NCBI RefSeq assembly: GCF_003369835.1
Contig: NZ_QPMJ01000002.1
Coordinates: forward strand, 1-64,000
Direction of reading: 5' to 3'
Origin: Halorussus rarus
GTDB taxonomy: Archaea > Halobacteriota > Halobacteria > Halobacteriales > Haladaptataceae
DNA length: 64,000 bases
The notes under the pieces are model-generated. The model saw only the letters and a list, made by a program, of their open reading frames with translations. It ran no database searches and was not told the DNA's origin. Of the stretch, positions 24,483 through 32,909 are shown in pieces. Both the position numbers and the translations under genes were made by a program. Position 1 is the stretch's first letter; each line of letters begins with the position of its first letter.

Positions 24483-24611
24483 GCGGCGCGCGGGCGACCG
24501 CGACCGACCGGCGGTCGGCGCGCCCCTCGGCGGACGCGGCGGTCGCCTCGGCAGGCGAACGTGGCAGTGTGGCGACCGCGGCCCCCGACGCCGCTCCGGT
24601 CCCCGACCTGA
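24468..24611 (+). pseudogene. Possible degenerate copy of the 24963 gene start
   Basis: Starting from the repeated ATG, the frame reads MARDEAARGRPRPTGG, then becomes strongly basic (APRRTRRSPRQ) and stops after ~47 codons. The intact copy begins MARDETARDSESET. The shared first residues and divergent, un-acidic continuation suggest a decayed duplicate or a promoter-region duplication, not a functional gene. Confidence 0.35.
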
Positions 24612-24889
24612 CGCCCTCCCCCGTCGACGAACCCGGCTCTCCACCCGGCACGCGAGCGACTCCCGCACCGCGATCGGCCCCCGACGCGAACGTCCCTCCC
24701 CTCTGCGGCCTCGGCCGCTCCGCGTCCCCTGACTGTTCCCATCTCTCACGCTTCACGAACCGCTAGCAGCGGCGGAAAGGTCCCATTACCTGCGGACGCT
24801 GGCGCAGGGTGATTTATACTGACCGGACCCATCTACTCGGATACGGAAGCGAGAGAGTCGGAGACCGACGCCCGCAACAGAAGCTACAC

Positions 24890-24977
24890 TGATAAATTAA
24901 AGAACCGGCATTGAACGGATGTCGGTAGTTTTTTCAGACGGTAATGGAGGATTGAACACTGCATGGCACGCGACGAG
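24890..24977 (+). repeat. Direct repeat copy B (promoter and gene-start segment)
   Basis: Second copy of the segment described at 24396-24482. It includes an AT-rich block (GATAAATTAAAG) about 70 bp before the ATG at 24963. Confidence 0.7.
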
Positions 24978-25175
24978 ACGGCACGCGACTCCGAATCGGA
25001 AACGCCCCTCCCCGGCCCGCGCTCCCCCCGCTGGCGGGCCGGACCGCAGTCGATCACCGTCGCCGGGGCCGAGGCGGTCGGCGACGACACGGACTCACTC
25101 CCCCAGAGCGGGACGCCGGAACGGCCGGACGTCGGCGGTGGGCCGGCCGCGCCGGAGGTGGCCGATGGCCACTGA
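24963..25175 (+). CDS. Hypothetical small protein, Ser/Pro/Gly-rich
   Basis: Predicted 70-residue protein beginning MARDETARDSESET, low-complexity and acidic overall, with no recognisable domain. It starts inside direct repeat copy B and overlaps the next gene by 11 bp, which suggests translational coupling. It could be a real small haloarchaeal protein or a leader frame for the downstream gene. Confidence 0.4.
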   Translation: MARDETARDSESETPLPGPRSPRWRAGPQSITVAGAEAVGDDTDSLPQSGTPERPDVGGGPAAPEVADGH

Positions 25176-25392
25176 GAACGCGCAGGACGCGGGCGAACCC
25201 TGGCGGGACGTCCCCCGCGATCCGGAGCTGTCGGACCTCGGCTACGAGATGGACGACTGGGAGGTCATCCGGGCCCGGAAGGACGACCGGGGCCACCTGA
25301 TGTTCCTGCCCGAGAACGAGGAGATGCTCCGCGACGAGGCGTTCATCGTGGCCGACGCCTGTTCGGTCTGCGACGTGGTCGACCGCATCTAG
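25165..25392 (+). CDS. Conserved-looking small haloarchaeal protein, function unknown
   Basis: Predicted 75-residue acidic protein. Its composition is clearly protein-like (WRDVPRDPELSDLGYEMDDW, then VIRARKDDRGHLMFLPENEE), ending with a short Cys-containing tail DACSVCDVVDRI. The CSVC pair might bind metal, but one CxxC alone is weak evidence. I do not recognise the family. The ATG overlaps the stop of the preceding small frame. Confidence 0.65.
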   Translation: MATENAQDAGEPWRDVPRDPELSDLGYEMDDWEVIRARKDDRGHLMFLPENEEMLRDEAFIVADACSVCDVVDRI

Positions 25393-25414
25393 GGTCGCGC
25401 GTCGGCGAACCCAC

Positions 25415-26743
25415 CTACGGCCGCGCGTCCTCGACCAGCGAACGGGCCTCCGCGAACAGTTCGTCGGTCCGGGACTCGCTCCTGGCCTCCGCGGTCACCC
25501 GGACCAGCGGCTGGGTCCCGCTGGCCCGCACCAGGAACCAGCCGTCGTCGGTCCCCGCCCGCACCCCGTCGAGGGTCGTCACGTCGTCGTAGGCGTCGCG
25601 GACCCGCTCGCGGACGCACGCGACGATCTCCTCCTTCCGGTCGGTCTCGACGTTGCCCCGCCGGAGCGGGTAGCGCTCGACCTCGCCGACCAGCGCGTCG
25701 AGCGACCCCATCCGGGAGACCAGCCCCGCGAGTCGGCACGCAGCCAGCGGACCGTCCGGGCAGAGGGTCTCGCCAGGCCAGATCCACGCACCGCTGGGCT
25801 CGCCGCCGAAGGCGACGCCCGGGTCGGTCGCGCGCTCGGCCACGTACACGTCGCCCACGCGCGTGCGCGAGACCGACACGCCCTGGGTCTCGAGCAGGTC
25901 GGCGACCGCGAGGCTGGTGTCGACCGGGACCGCCACCTCGTCGCCCGCGCTCGCGGCCTCGCGGGCGAACAGCGCGAGCAGCAGGTCGCCGGCGACGAAC
26001 TCGCCGCGCTCCGTGACCGCCCGCATCCGGTCGGCGTCGCCGTCGTGGGCGATGCCGAGGTCGGCGTCGAAGCCGCCGTCCCCGCCGGCCGCCACGAACG
26101 CCGAGAGCGCCCGGCAGTTCTCGGCGGTCGGCTCGCTCGGCCGGGCCGGGAAGGAGCCGTCGGGCCGCTCGTTGAGCGTCTGGACGTCGTGGCCGAGCCG
26201 GCGGAGCGCCTCGGCCGTGACCTGACCGACGCCGTTGCCGACGTCGACGACGACGGAGAGGTCGCCGGGCGCGGCCGCCCGGGCCAGCGCCTCGGCGTGG
26301 CGCTCGGTCGCGCCGTCCCACTCGGTCGCGTCGCCGAGCTCGTCCCAGGGCCGGAGGTCGTAGTCGTCTTCGCGCACGCGCGAGGCGATGGTCTCGCGCT
26401 GGCGCTCGTCGAACGCCTGACCCGAGGGGTTCCAGAGCTTCAGCCCGTTGTCGGGCGCGGGGTTGTGGCTGGCGGTCACCACCAGCCCGGCGTCGGCGTC
26501 GCGCCAGCCGACGCTCCGGGCCACGGTGGGGGTCGCGGCCTCGCCCAGCCGGACGACGTCGGCGCCGCACTCCCGGAGGCCCGCGACCGCGGCGTCGGCC
26601 AGCATCCGGCCGCTCCCGCGGGCGTCCCGGCCGACCACCACCCGGTCGTACCCCTCGCTGGCGAGCGCGCGCCCGACCGAGAGCGCGAGGTCGCAGGTCA
26701 CCTCGTCGCCGACGCGTCCGCGGACGCCGCTGGTTCCGAACAT
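25415..26743 (-). CDS. glmM: Phosphoglucosamine mutase / phosphomannomutase, GlmM-like
   Basis: Predicted 442-residue alpha-D-phosphohexomutase. The N-terminal FGTSGVRGRV, the phosphoserine active site TASHNPAPDNG (near residue 90), the metal-binding DGDADR (near 220), the sugar-binding GGEPSG, and the C-terminal phosphate loop RASGTQPLVRV are all present. The length fits the archaeal GlmM/PMM family. Because GlmU- and GlmS-type genes lie at 48-52 kb, I infer glucosamine-6-P to glucosamine-1-P activity for UDP-GlcNAc synthesis; phosphomannomutase activity is the alternative. The upstream DUF7344-type gene ends 2 bp before its start, so they are probably co-transcribed. Confidence 0.88.
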   Translation of the reverse strand: MFGTSGVRGRVGDEVTCDLALSVGRALASEGYDRVVVGRDARGSGRMLADAAVAGLRECGADVVRLGEAATPTVARSVGWRDADAGLVVTASHNPAPDNGLKLWNPSGQAFDERQRETIASRVREDDYDLRPWDELGDATEWDGATERHAEALARAAAPGDLSVVVDVGNGVGQVTAEALRRLGHDVQTLNERPDGSFPARPSEPTAENCRALSAFVAAGGDGGFDADLGIAHDGDADRMRAVTERGEFVAGDLLLALFAREAASAGDEVAVPVDTSLAVADLLETQGVSVSRTRVGDVYVAERATDPGVAFGGEPSGAWIWPGETLCPDGPLAACRLAGLVSRMGSLDALVGEVERYPLRRGNVETDRKEEIVACVRERVRDAYDDVTTLDGVRAGTDDGWFLVRASGTQPLVRVTAEARSESRTDELFAEARSLVEDARP

Positions 26744-26744
26744 G

Positions 26745-27305
26745 CTAGTTCTCCTGGCCGTTCGCGCGGTGGAGCTCGGGCGGCGTGCCGACGTCGCCGC
26801 CGCGCCTGTACGACACGTAGTGGACGACCGCCGAGACGCCGAACACCGCGAGGATGGCGGTCGCGAGCACGAGTCCAGGGATGGCCCCGAACGGCGGGAT
26901 CTCGAGCCACACCGCCGCGACCAGGAGCGAGCTCACCGCGACCAGCCCGAGGTAGTACCGGTCCCACGGGAACTCCTCGCGGGAGACGTCGCCCAGATAG
27001 AGGTCGAGGTCCGACGCCCGGTCGCCGAGCCGGATGACGCCGGCGTCGCGGTCGTACTCGACGATGTTCGCCTCGTCGAGCTTGGGAAGGTGAGTCTGGT
27101 AGAGGGAGATGTACACGCGCTTGCGCTGCTCGGTCGAGAGGGCCGAGGGCGTGGTCTCGTTCTCCCACGCCGCGACCTGCTCGGTCAGGTCCGAGAGTTC
27201 GGACTCACCGCCCTCCTGGCGGAGGTAGTACAGCGCGTACCGGCGTCGTGGGCTCTTCAGGACCTCGAACACCTCGTCCTGAGAGAGCTGGTCAGCGCGA
27301 GACAT
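26745..27305 (-). CDS. DUF7344-type winged-helix protein with membrane anchor
   Basis: Predicted 186-residue protein. The N-terminal winged-helix domain (EVLKSPRRRYALYYLRQ, LTEQVAAWENE, YQTHLPKLDEANIVEYDRDA) is paralogous to the protein at 5387. Two hydrophobic helices follow (YYLGLVAVSSLLVAAVW and PGLVLATAILAVFGVSAVV). It is a probable membrane-tethered regulator, co-transcribed with glmM. The ATG at 27305 (MSRADQ) is chosen over 27356, whose 17 extra codons look non-coding. Confidence 0.85.
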   Translation of the reverse strand: MSRADQLSQDEVFEVLKSPRRRYALYYLRQEGGESELSDLTEQVAAWENETTPSALSTEQRKRVYISLYQTHLPKLDEANIVEYDRDAGVIRLGDRASDLDLYLGDVSREEFPWDRYYLGLVAVSSLLVAAVWLEIPPFGAIPGLVLATAILAVFGVSAVVHYVSYRRGGDVGTPPELHRANGQEN

Positions 27306-27416
27306 GCTCCCGGAGCTGTCGGCAGGTCGTCGGGGGCGATGCGCGTTCGGAGCCACCGGGTCGGGAGGATGTCCGCAGGTGAGACCGCCGCATACTCCCG
27401 ATATTACCGCGTTGGC

Positions 27417-27426
27417 ACTTTGTTAC
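27417..27426 (-). promoter_or_regulatory. RTAACAAAG element (site 6)
   Basis: The minus strand reads GTAACAAAGT followed by GCCAA, pointing to the regulator-glmM operon (start 27305, 111 bp away). It is divergent from site 7 across a 440-bp gene-free region (27306-27745) that shows no other feature. Confidence 0.45.
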
Positions 27427-27597
27427 CCAGTTGCTGTTCGGGGGTAATCCGACGGTACGACGGCGTTCGCCGGCGATACGGTCGAAGTAACGCCGCGAGA
27501 CAGGTCTGCGAGCGGAGGAGTTCGCTCAACCGCGTTGTTGGCGGAAATCAGCCGGTAGCAGCCCGATAGGACGCGTCTACCGCGGTTCAAGGCCCTA

Positions 27598-27607
27598 TAT
27601 AACAAAG
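27598..27607 (+). promoter_or_regulatory. RTAACAAAG element (site 7)
   Basis: The plus strand reads TATAACAAAG, pointing to the five-gene Wbp-type operon, with the first start about 140 bp downstream. Confidence 0.5.
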
Positions 27608-27745
27608 AGGAACACAGGTCATTGAGTCGATAACGCCCGGCCCCCGTCCGGCGGTACGGTCGGGCAACCGACTGAACGACTATGATTCCGTTATCGACCC
27701 CAACCGAGACGCAGCCTCCCCGCTCGTTGTCGGAGGTGAGCCACG

Positions 27746-28366
27746 GTGGCTAGCGCCGACGCCCGATCCGACCGGGACGACCGGCTCGCCGCCAGGCTCG
27801 GCGACGACTGCGAGGTCTCGCCCGACGCCACTGTCGGCCACCGCCACAGCGAGGACGCCACCCCGCCCGTGCTTGGCGACCGCGCGACGGTCCGCTCGGG
27901 CAGCATCGTCTACGCCGACGTCGAGATCGGCGACGACTTCACCACCGGTCACGACGTGCTCGTGCGCGAAGACACCACTATCGGCGACGACGTGGTGCTG
28001 GGCACCGACACGGTCGTCGACGGGACGACCACCATCGGCTCGCACGTCAGCGTCCAGACCGGCGTCTACGTCCCGACGAACACCACCATCGGCAGCGAGG
28101 TGTTCGTCGGCCCGCGGGCGGTGCTGACCAACGACCCCTATCCCATACGAGAGGACGTGGACCTGGAGGGGCCGACCCTCGAGGACCACGTCTCGGTCGG
28201 CGCGAACGCCACCCTGCTGCCCGGCGTGACCGTCGGCGAGGGGTCGTTCGTCGCGGCCGGCGCGGTCGTGACCGAGGACGTGCCCTCCGAGACGCTGGCG
28301 GTGGGCGCGCCCGCCGAGCACCGGGAGCTCCCCGACGAACTGGCGGGAGGGAACCGCATCGAATGA
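27746..28366 (+). CDS. Hexapeptide-repeat N-acetyltransferase, WbpD/WlbB-like
   Basis: Predicted 206-residue left-handed beta-helix acyltransferase with GTG start. Hexapeptide repeats run through most of the protein (VLGDRATVRSGSIVYADVEI, TTIGDDVVLGTDTVVDGTT, VSVGANATLLPGVTVGEGS), with GPRAVLTNDPYP and AAGAVVTEDVP typical of WbpD/WlbB. It probably acetylates the 3-amino group of UDP-GlcNAc3NA to give UDP-2,3-diacetamido-2,3-dideoxyglucuronate. Its stop overlaps the aminotransferase ATG (ATGA). Confidence 0.87.
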   Translation: MASADARSDRDDRLAARLGDDCEVSPDATVGHRHSEDATPPVLGDRATVRSGSIVYADVEIGDDFTTGHDVLVREDTTIGDDVVLGTDTVVDGTTTIGSHVSVQTGVYVPTNTTIGSEVFVGPRAVLTNDPYPIREDVDLEGPTLEDHVSVGANATLLPGVTVGEGSFVAAGAVVTEDVPSETLAVGAPAEHRELPDELAGGNRIE

Positions 28367-29451
28367 GCGACGTTCCCATCGCCGACCCCGAGCTGGGCGA
28401 GCGGGAGATCGCCCGGGTCCGCGAGGTCATGGAGTCGGGCCGCATCGCCGACGGCCCGGAGGTCCGGGAGTTCGAGCGGGAGTTCGCGGCGTTCTGCGGG
28501 GCGGACCGCGGAGTCGCGACCAGCAACGGGACGACCGCGCTCCACGCCGCCTTCGAGGCGCTCGGCGTCGGACCGGGGGACAAGGTGGTGACGACGCCCT
28601 ACTCGTTCGTGGCCAGCGCGAACGCGGTCCGGCTCGCCGGCGCCGAGCCGGTGTTCGCCGACGTCGACCCCGACACCTTCAATCTCGACCCCGACGCGGT
28701 CGAGGCGGTCGTCCGCGAGGACGACGACGTCGCCGCGGTCATGCCGGTCCACCTCTACGGCCTGGCCGCCGACATGGACCGGCTCCTCGATATCGCCGAC
28801 GACTACGGCCTCGCCGTCCTCGAGGACGCCTGCCAGGCCCACGGCGCGGAGTTCCGCGGCCGGCGGGTCGGGTCGCTCGGCGACGCGGCCTGCTTCTCGA
28901 TGTACCCGACCAAGAACATGACCACGGGCGAGGGCGGGATGATAACCACCGACCGCGCCGACGTGGCCGAGCGGGCCGAGAGCTTCGTCAACCACGGCCG
29001 GCCGCCCGAGGGCGGCTACGAGCACGTCAGACTCGGCCACAACTTCCGGATGACATCGCTGGCCGCGGCCATCGGTCGGGTCCAGCTCGACCGACTGGCC
29101 GACTACAACGCGGCCCGGCGGTCGAACGCCGCCTACCTCACCGACGCGCTGGCCGAGGCCGACGTGGTCACCCCGACCGAGCCCGACGACCGCCGGCACG
29201 TCTACCACCAGTACACCGTCCTGACCGACGACCGGGACGGGCTGGCCGATTACCTCGACGACGCGGGCGTGAGCACCGGCGTCTACTACCCGACGCCCAT
29301 CCACGAGCAGCCCGCCTACGAGGGCGTGGACCGCGACGCACCGGTCGCCGAGCGGACAGCCGACCGGGCGCTGTCGCTGCCGGTCCACCCGAACGTCACC
29401 GAACAGGACCTCCGAACCATCGCATCCACTATTCGAGAGTATGAACGCTGA
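28363..29451 (+). CDS. DegT/DnrJ/EryC1 sugar aminotransferase, WbpE-like
   Basis: Predicted 362-residue PLP enzyme. The PLP-lysine lies in SMYPTKNMTTGEGG, the PLP phosphate-contacting region in TSNGTTALHAAFEALG, and EDACQAHGAEFRGRRVG is typical of DegT enzymes. VFADVDPDTFNLDP and the C-terminal STGVYYPTPIHEQPAY are family signatures. In the context of WbpA-, WbpB- and WbpD-like neighbours it should transfer an amino group from glutamate to the 3-keto uronic acid nucleotide. It overlaps its neighbours by 4 and 11 bp. Confidence 0.92.
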   Translation: MSDVPIADPELGEREIARVREVMESGRIADGPEVREFEREFAAFCGADRGVATSNGTTALHAAFEALGVGPGDKVVTTPYSFVASANAVRLAGAEPVFADVDPDTFNLDPDAVEAVVREDDDVAAVMPVHLYGLAADMDRLLDIADDYGLAVLEDACQAHGAEFRGRRVGSLGDAACFSMYPTKNMTTGEGGMITTDRADVAERAESFVNHGRPPEGGYEHVRLGHNFRMTSLAAAIGRVQLDRLADYNAARRSNAAYLTDALAEADVVTPTEPDDRRHVYHQYTVLTDDRDGLADYLDDAGVSTGVYYPTPIHEQPAYEGVDRDAPVAERTADRALSLPVHPNVTEQDLRTIASTIREYER

Positions 29452-30433
29452 GCACCCCGACGCGACGAACGCCGCCGTCATCGGCGTCGGCAACATGGGT
29501 CGTCACCACGCGCGAGTGTACGGAGAACTGCCGGGCGTGAATCTGGTCGGCGTCTTCGACGTCGACGACGAGCGGGCCCGGGAGGTCGCCGAGGACAACG
29601 GCACCGTCGCGATGGAGATGGACGCGCTCCTGGAGGCCGCCGACGTGGCCTCCGTCGTGGTGCCGACCCGGTACCACGCCGACATCGCGCGCGACTGCAT
29701 CGACAACGACGTCGACGTGCTGGTCGAGAAGCCGTTCGTCGACGACCCCGAGGTCGGTCGGGAACTGCTCGACCGGGCCGACGAGGCCGGCGTGACGATC
29801 CAGGTCGGCCACGTCGAGCGGTTCAACCCCGCGGTCCGGGCGCTGGCCGACATCGTGGCCGACCTCGACATCATCGCGGTCGAGGCCCACCGGCTCGGTC
29901 CGCCGCCCGAGGGCCGCGGGGTCGACGAGAGCGCGGTGCTCGACCTGATGATCCACGACGTCGACGTGGTGCTGGCGATGCTGGGCGAGCGTCCCGAGAA
30001 CGTCACCGCCAGGGGCGCGAAGAACAACCAGTACGCCACCGCCACGCTGGAGTTCGGCGACGGGACGGTTGCCTCGCTCACCGCGAGCCGGGTGACCCAG
30101 CAGCGGGTCCGTACCCTCTCGATCACCGCCGAGGACTGCCGGGTCAACGTCGACTACATCGACCGGTCGGTCGAGATCCACCGCCACTCGCTGCCCGAGT
30201 ACATCGAGGACAACGGCGACGTGCGCTACCGCCACGAGAGCATCGTCGAGCGCCCGACCGTCGAGACGGGCGAGCCGCTCAAGAACGAACTCGAGTCGTT
30301 CGTCAACGCGGCCACCTCCGACGCCGAGCCGGTGGTCTCTGGCGAGGACGGCCTCCGGGTGCTAGAGGTGGTGCGCCGGATCGACGAGGTCGCGGGCGAG
30401 GAGCGACCCGAACCCGAGGTGACCGCGCAGTGA
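29441..30433 (+). CDS. Gfo/Idh/MocA oxidoreductase, WbpB-like
   Basis: Predicted 330-residue NAD-dependent dehydrogenase. The Rossmann motif AVIGVGNMGRHHARVYGEL is at residues ~12-30, with the DVLVEKPFVDDPEVG catalytic Lys motif and VGHVERFNPAVRAL (the E-R-F-N-P block of WbpB/WlbA types). It would oxidise the 3-OH of UDP-GlcNAcA to the 3-keto intermediate, coupled with 2-oxoglutarate recycling in the bacterial WlbA model. It is third in the overlapping operon. Confidence 0.9.
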   Translation: MNAEHPDATNAAVIGVGNMGRHHARVYGELPGVNLVGVFDVDDERAREVAEDNGTVAMEMDALLEAADVASVVVPTRYHADIARDCIDNDVDVLVEKPFVDDPEVGRELLDRADEAGVTIQVGHVERFNPAVRALADIVADLDIIAVEAHRLGPPPEGRGVDESAVLDLMIHDVDVVLAMLGERPENVTARGAKNNQYATATLEFGDGTVASLTASRVTQQRVRTLSITAEDCRVNVDYIDRSVEIHRHSLPEYIEDNGDVRYRHESIVERPTVETGEPLKNELESFVNAATSDAEPVVSGEDGLRVLEVVRRIDEVAGEERPEPEVTAQ

Positions 30434-31779
30434 GCCTGCGGGAGGCAGTCCACCTCTACGGCAGCGACGCCGTCGCGGCCGACCAGCGCGAGGCGTTCCG
30501 CTCCGGTCGGGTCCCGGTCGCTGTGTACGGCCTCGGCAAGATGGGGCTGCCCCTTGCCGCGGTGTACGCCGACGTCTCGGGCAACGTGGTCGGCGCCGAC
30601 GTCGACCCCGGCGTGGTCGAGACGGTCAACGCCGGCGACTGCCACGTCAAGCGCGAGCCCGGTCTACCGGAGCTCGTGGCCGAGACGGTCGCGGACGGCG
30701 CGCTCGAGGCCACCGAGGACCCGGCGGCCGCGGCCGACCGGGCCGCGGTCCACGTCGTCCTCGTGCCGACGCCAATCACCGACGACCACGAGGCAGACCT
30801 CTCCATCCTCCGGTCGGTCGCCGAGGACGTCGGAACGGGCCTCGACCCCGGCGACCAGGTCATCATCGAGTGCACGGTCCCTCCGCGGACCTGCTCGGAC
30901 CTGCTCGAACCGATGCTCGCCGAGGCGGCGGGCCACGACGAGTTCGGGCTGGCGTTCTGCCCCGAGCGGACCGCCAGCGGCCGGGCGCTCAAGGACATCC
31001 GGGGCGCCTACCCCAAGGTGGTCGGCGGCGTCGACGACGAGAGCACCCGGGTCGCCGAGCTGATCTACGGCGAGATCACCGACAACGACGTACTGGCGGT
31101 CTCGGACGCCACCACCGCTGAGGCGGTCAAGGTGTTCGAGGGGCTGTACCGCGACGTCAACATCGCGCTGGCCAACGAGCTCGCCACGCTGACCGACGAG
31201 CTGGGCGTCGACGTCAACGAGGCCATCGAGACGGCCAACACCCAGCCGTTCTGCGAGCTCCACGCGCCCGGACCGGGCGTGGGCGGCCACTGCATCCCCT
31301 ACTACCCGTACTTCGTCATCAACGGGTTCGACACCGACTCGCCGCTGCTGGAGACCGCCCGCGAGGTCAACGACGCGATGCCCGAGTTCGCGGTCGAGAC
31401 GCTGACCCGGGAGCTCGACGCCGCGGGGACCGACCCCGCCGACGCCACCGTGGCGGTCCTGGGCCTGACCTACCGGCCCGGCGTCGAGGAGACCCGCGCG
31501 ACGCCCGCCGGCCCCATCGCCGAGCGACTGACCGAGTTGGACGCGGAGGTGCTCGCGGTCGACCCCATGCTCGACGGCGCCGACGGGTTCGCGGCCGAGA
31601 TGGTACCGCAGGAGGAGCTATACGACCGCAACCTCGACGGCGCCGTGCTGGTGACGCCCCACGAAGAGTTCGACGGCATCGAGTGGGAGCGGTTCGACCC
31701 GCTGGCGGTCGTCGACGGCCGCCAGAGCCTCGACCTCGACCACACCGACCACCGAGTGTACACCATCGGGAGCGGATAA
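30430..31779 (+). CDS. UDP-N-acetylglucosamine/mannosamine 6-dehydrogenase, WbpA/WecC-like
   Basis: Predicted 449-residue UDP-sugar dehydrogenase with GTG start. The NAD site is VAVYGLGKMGLPLAAVYAD, with VVLVPTPITDDHEADLS and the catalytic Lys/Asn region FCPERTASGRALKDI. The catalytic Cys lies in GVGGHCIPYYPYF. It oxidises the C6 of UDP-GlcNAc (or UDP-ManNAc) to the uronic acid; given the neighbours, UDP-GlcNAc is the likely substrate. It overlaps the preceding stop by 4 bp. Confidence 0.92.
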   Translation: MSLREAVHLYGSDAVAADQREAFRSGRVPVAVYGLGKMGLPLAAVYADVSGNVVGADVDPGVVETVNAGDCHVKREPGLPELVAETVADGALEATEDPAAAADRAAVHVVLVPTPITDDHEADLSILRSVAEDVGTGLDPGDQVIIECTVPPRTCSDLLEPMLAEAAGHDEFGLAFCPERTASGRALKDIRGAYPKVVGGVDDESTRVAELIYGEITDNDVLAVSDATTAEAVKVFEGLYRDVNIALANELATLTDELGVDVNEAIETANTQPFCELHAPGPGVGGHCIPYYPYFVINGFDTDSPLLETAREVNDAMPEFAVETLTRELDAAGTDPADATVAVLGLTYRPGVEETRATPAGPIAERLTELDAEVLAVDPMLDGADGFAAEMVPQEELYDRNLDGAVLVTPHEEFDGIEWERFDPLAVVDGRQSLDLDHTDHRVYTIGSG

Positions 31780-31847
31780 GCAATGCTCACAACGCGCAGT
31801 ACGACGGACGGTAGCATCGACTCGGCCGACCGCCGGGAGGGACCGCG

Positions 31848-32909
31848 ATGAAGGTTCTGACCGTGGTCGGCGCGCGACCCCAGTTCGTGAAGGCCGCGGC
31901 GGTCTCGCGCGAGCTCCGCCGGGACCACGAGGAGGTGCTGGTCCACACCGGCCAGCACTACGACGAGGAGATGTCGGACGTGTTCTTCGAGGAACTGGGG
32001 ATCCCGGAGCCCGACGACAACCTCGGCGTGGGCTCGGACAGCCACGGCGCCCAGACCGCCGAGATGATCGTCGGGCTCGAAGAGCTCGTCGAGACCGAGG
32101 AGCCCGACGCGGTGCTCGTCTACGGCGACACCAACTCCACGCTCGCGGCGGCGGTGGCGGCCTCGAAGCTGGACACCGACCTCGCTCACGTCGAGGCCGG
32201 CCTCCGGAGCTTCAACCGCGAGATGCCCGAGGAGGTAAACCGGGTGCTGACCGACCACGCCGCCGACCTGCTGTTCGCGCCCTCCCGGCGCGCGGTCGAG
32301 AACCTCCGCGAGGAGTCGGTGCCGGGCGCCGTGCACGACACCGGCGACGTGATGTACGACGCGGTGCTGTGGGCCCGCGACCGGGCGGCCGACCACTCGA
32401 CGGTGCTCGACGAGCACGGCGTCGAGCCCGGCGAGTACGTGCTGGCGACCGTCCACCGCGCGGGCAACACCGACGACCCCAAGAAGCTGGCCGCCATCCT
32501 CGACGCGCTGGCCGGCGACCCCCGCGAGGTCGTCCTGCCCGCCCACCCCCGGACGGTCGACCGGATGAAGGAGTACGGGCTGTACGAAGAGGCCGAAGAG
32601 CGACTTACGCTGACCGACCCGGCGGGCTACCTCGACTTCGTTCGCCTGCAGGACTGCGCTGACGTGGTCGCGACCGACTCGGGCGGCGTCCAGAAGGAGG
32701 CGTTCTTCCTCGACACGCCGGTCGTGACCATGCGCGAGGAGACCGAGTGGCGCGAGACGGTCGAGGCCGGCTGGAACACCCTGGCGGGCGCCGACGAGGA
32801 GGCCATCCGGCGGGCGCTCGCGACCGCCGACCCGCCGGACGCGAAGCCCCGGCCCTACGGCGACGGCGACGCCGCGGCCGAGATCGCCCGGCTGCTGGAC
32901 GATGAGTGA
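31848..32909 (+). CDS. UDP-N-acetylglucosamine 2-epimerase family, WecB/WbpI-like
   Basis: Predicted 353-residue epimerase with a GT-B-like fold. Family blocks are visible: VGARPQFVKAAAVSREL, VHTGQHYDEEMSDVFF, VYGDTNSTLAAAVAA, HVEAGLRSFNREMPEEVNR, HPRT, and DSGGVQKEAFFLDTPVVTMRE-type residues with the UDP-contacting TEWRETVEAG. As the last gene of the Wbp-like set it probably converts UDP-GlcNAc(3NAc)A to UDP-ManNAc(3NAc)A; a plain UDP-GlcNAc 2-epimerase (WecB) is the alternative. It is 68 bp after the dehydrogenase gene and overlaps the deacetylase by 8 bp. Confidence 0.92.
   Translation: MKVLTVVGARPQFVKAAAVSRELRRDHEEVLVHTGQHYDEEMSDVFFEELGIPEPDDNLGVGSDSHGAQTAEMIVGLEELVETEEPDAVLVYGDTNSTLAAAVAASKLDTDLAHVEAGLRSFNREMPEEVNRVLTDHAADLLFAPSRRAVENLREESVPGAVHDTGDVMYDAVLWARDRAADHSTVLDEHGVEPGEYVLATVHRAGNTDDPKKLAAILDALAGDPREVVLPAHPRTVDRMKEYGLYEEAEERLTLTDPAGYLDFVRLQDCADVVATDSGGVQKEAFFLDTPVVTMREETEWRETVEAGWNTLAGADEEAIRRALATADPPDAKPRPYGDGDAAAEIARLLDDE

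Larger units (their letters stand above)
24274..24962. other. Long intergenic region with a duplicated segment
   Basis: About 690 bp with no confident gene. It holds two related ~85-bp segments (see the repeat entries), an AT-rich TATA-like patch (GATTTATACTG near 24821), and a frame from 24468 beginning like the gene at 24963. The DNA between 24480 and 24765 is very GC-rich and low-complexity in every frame. Confidence 0.5.
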
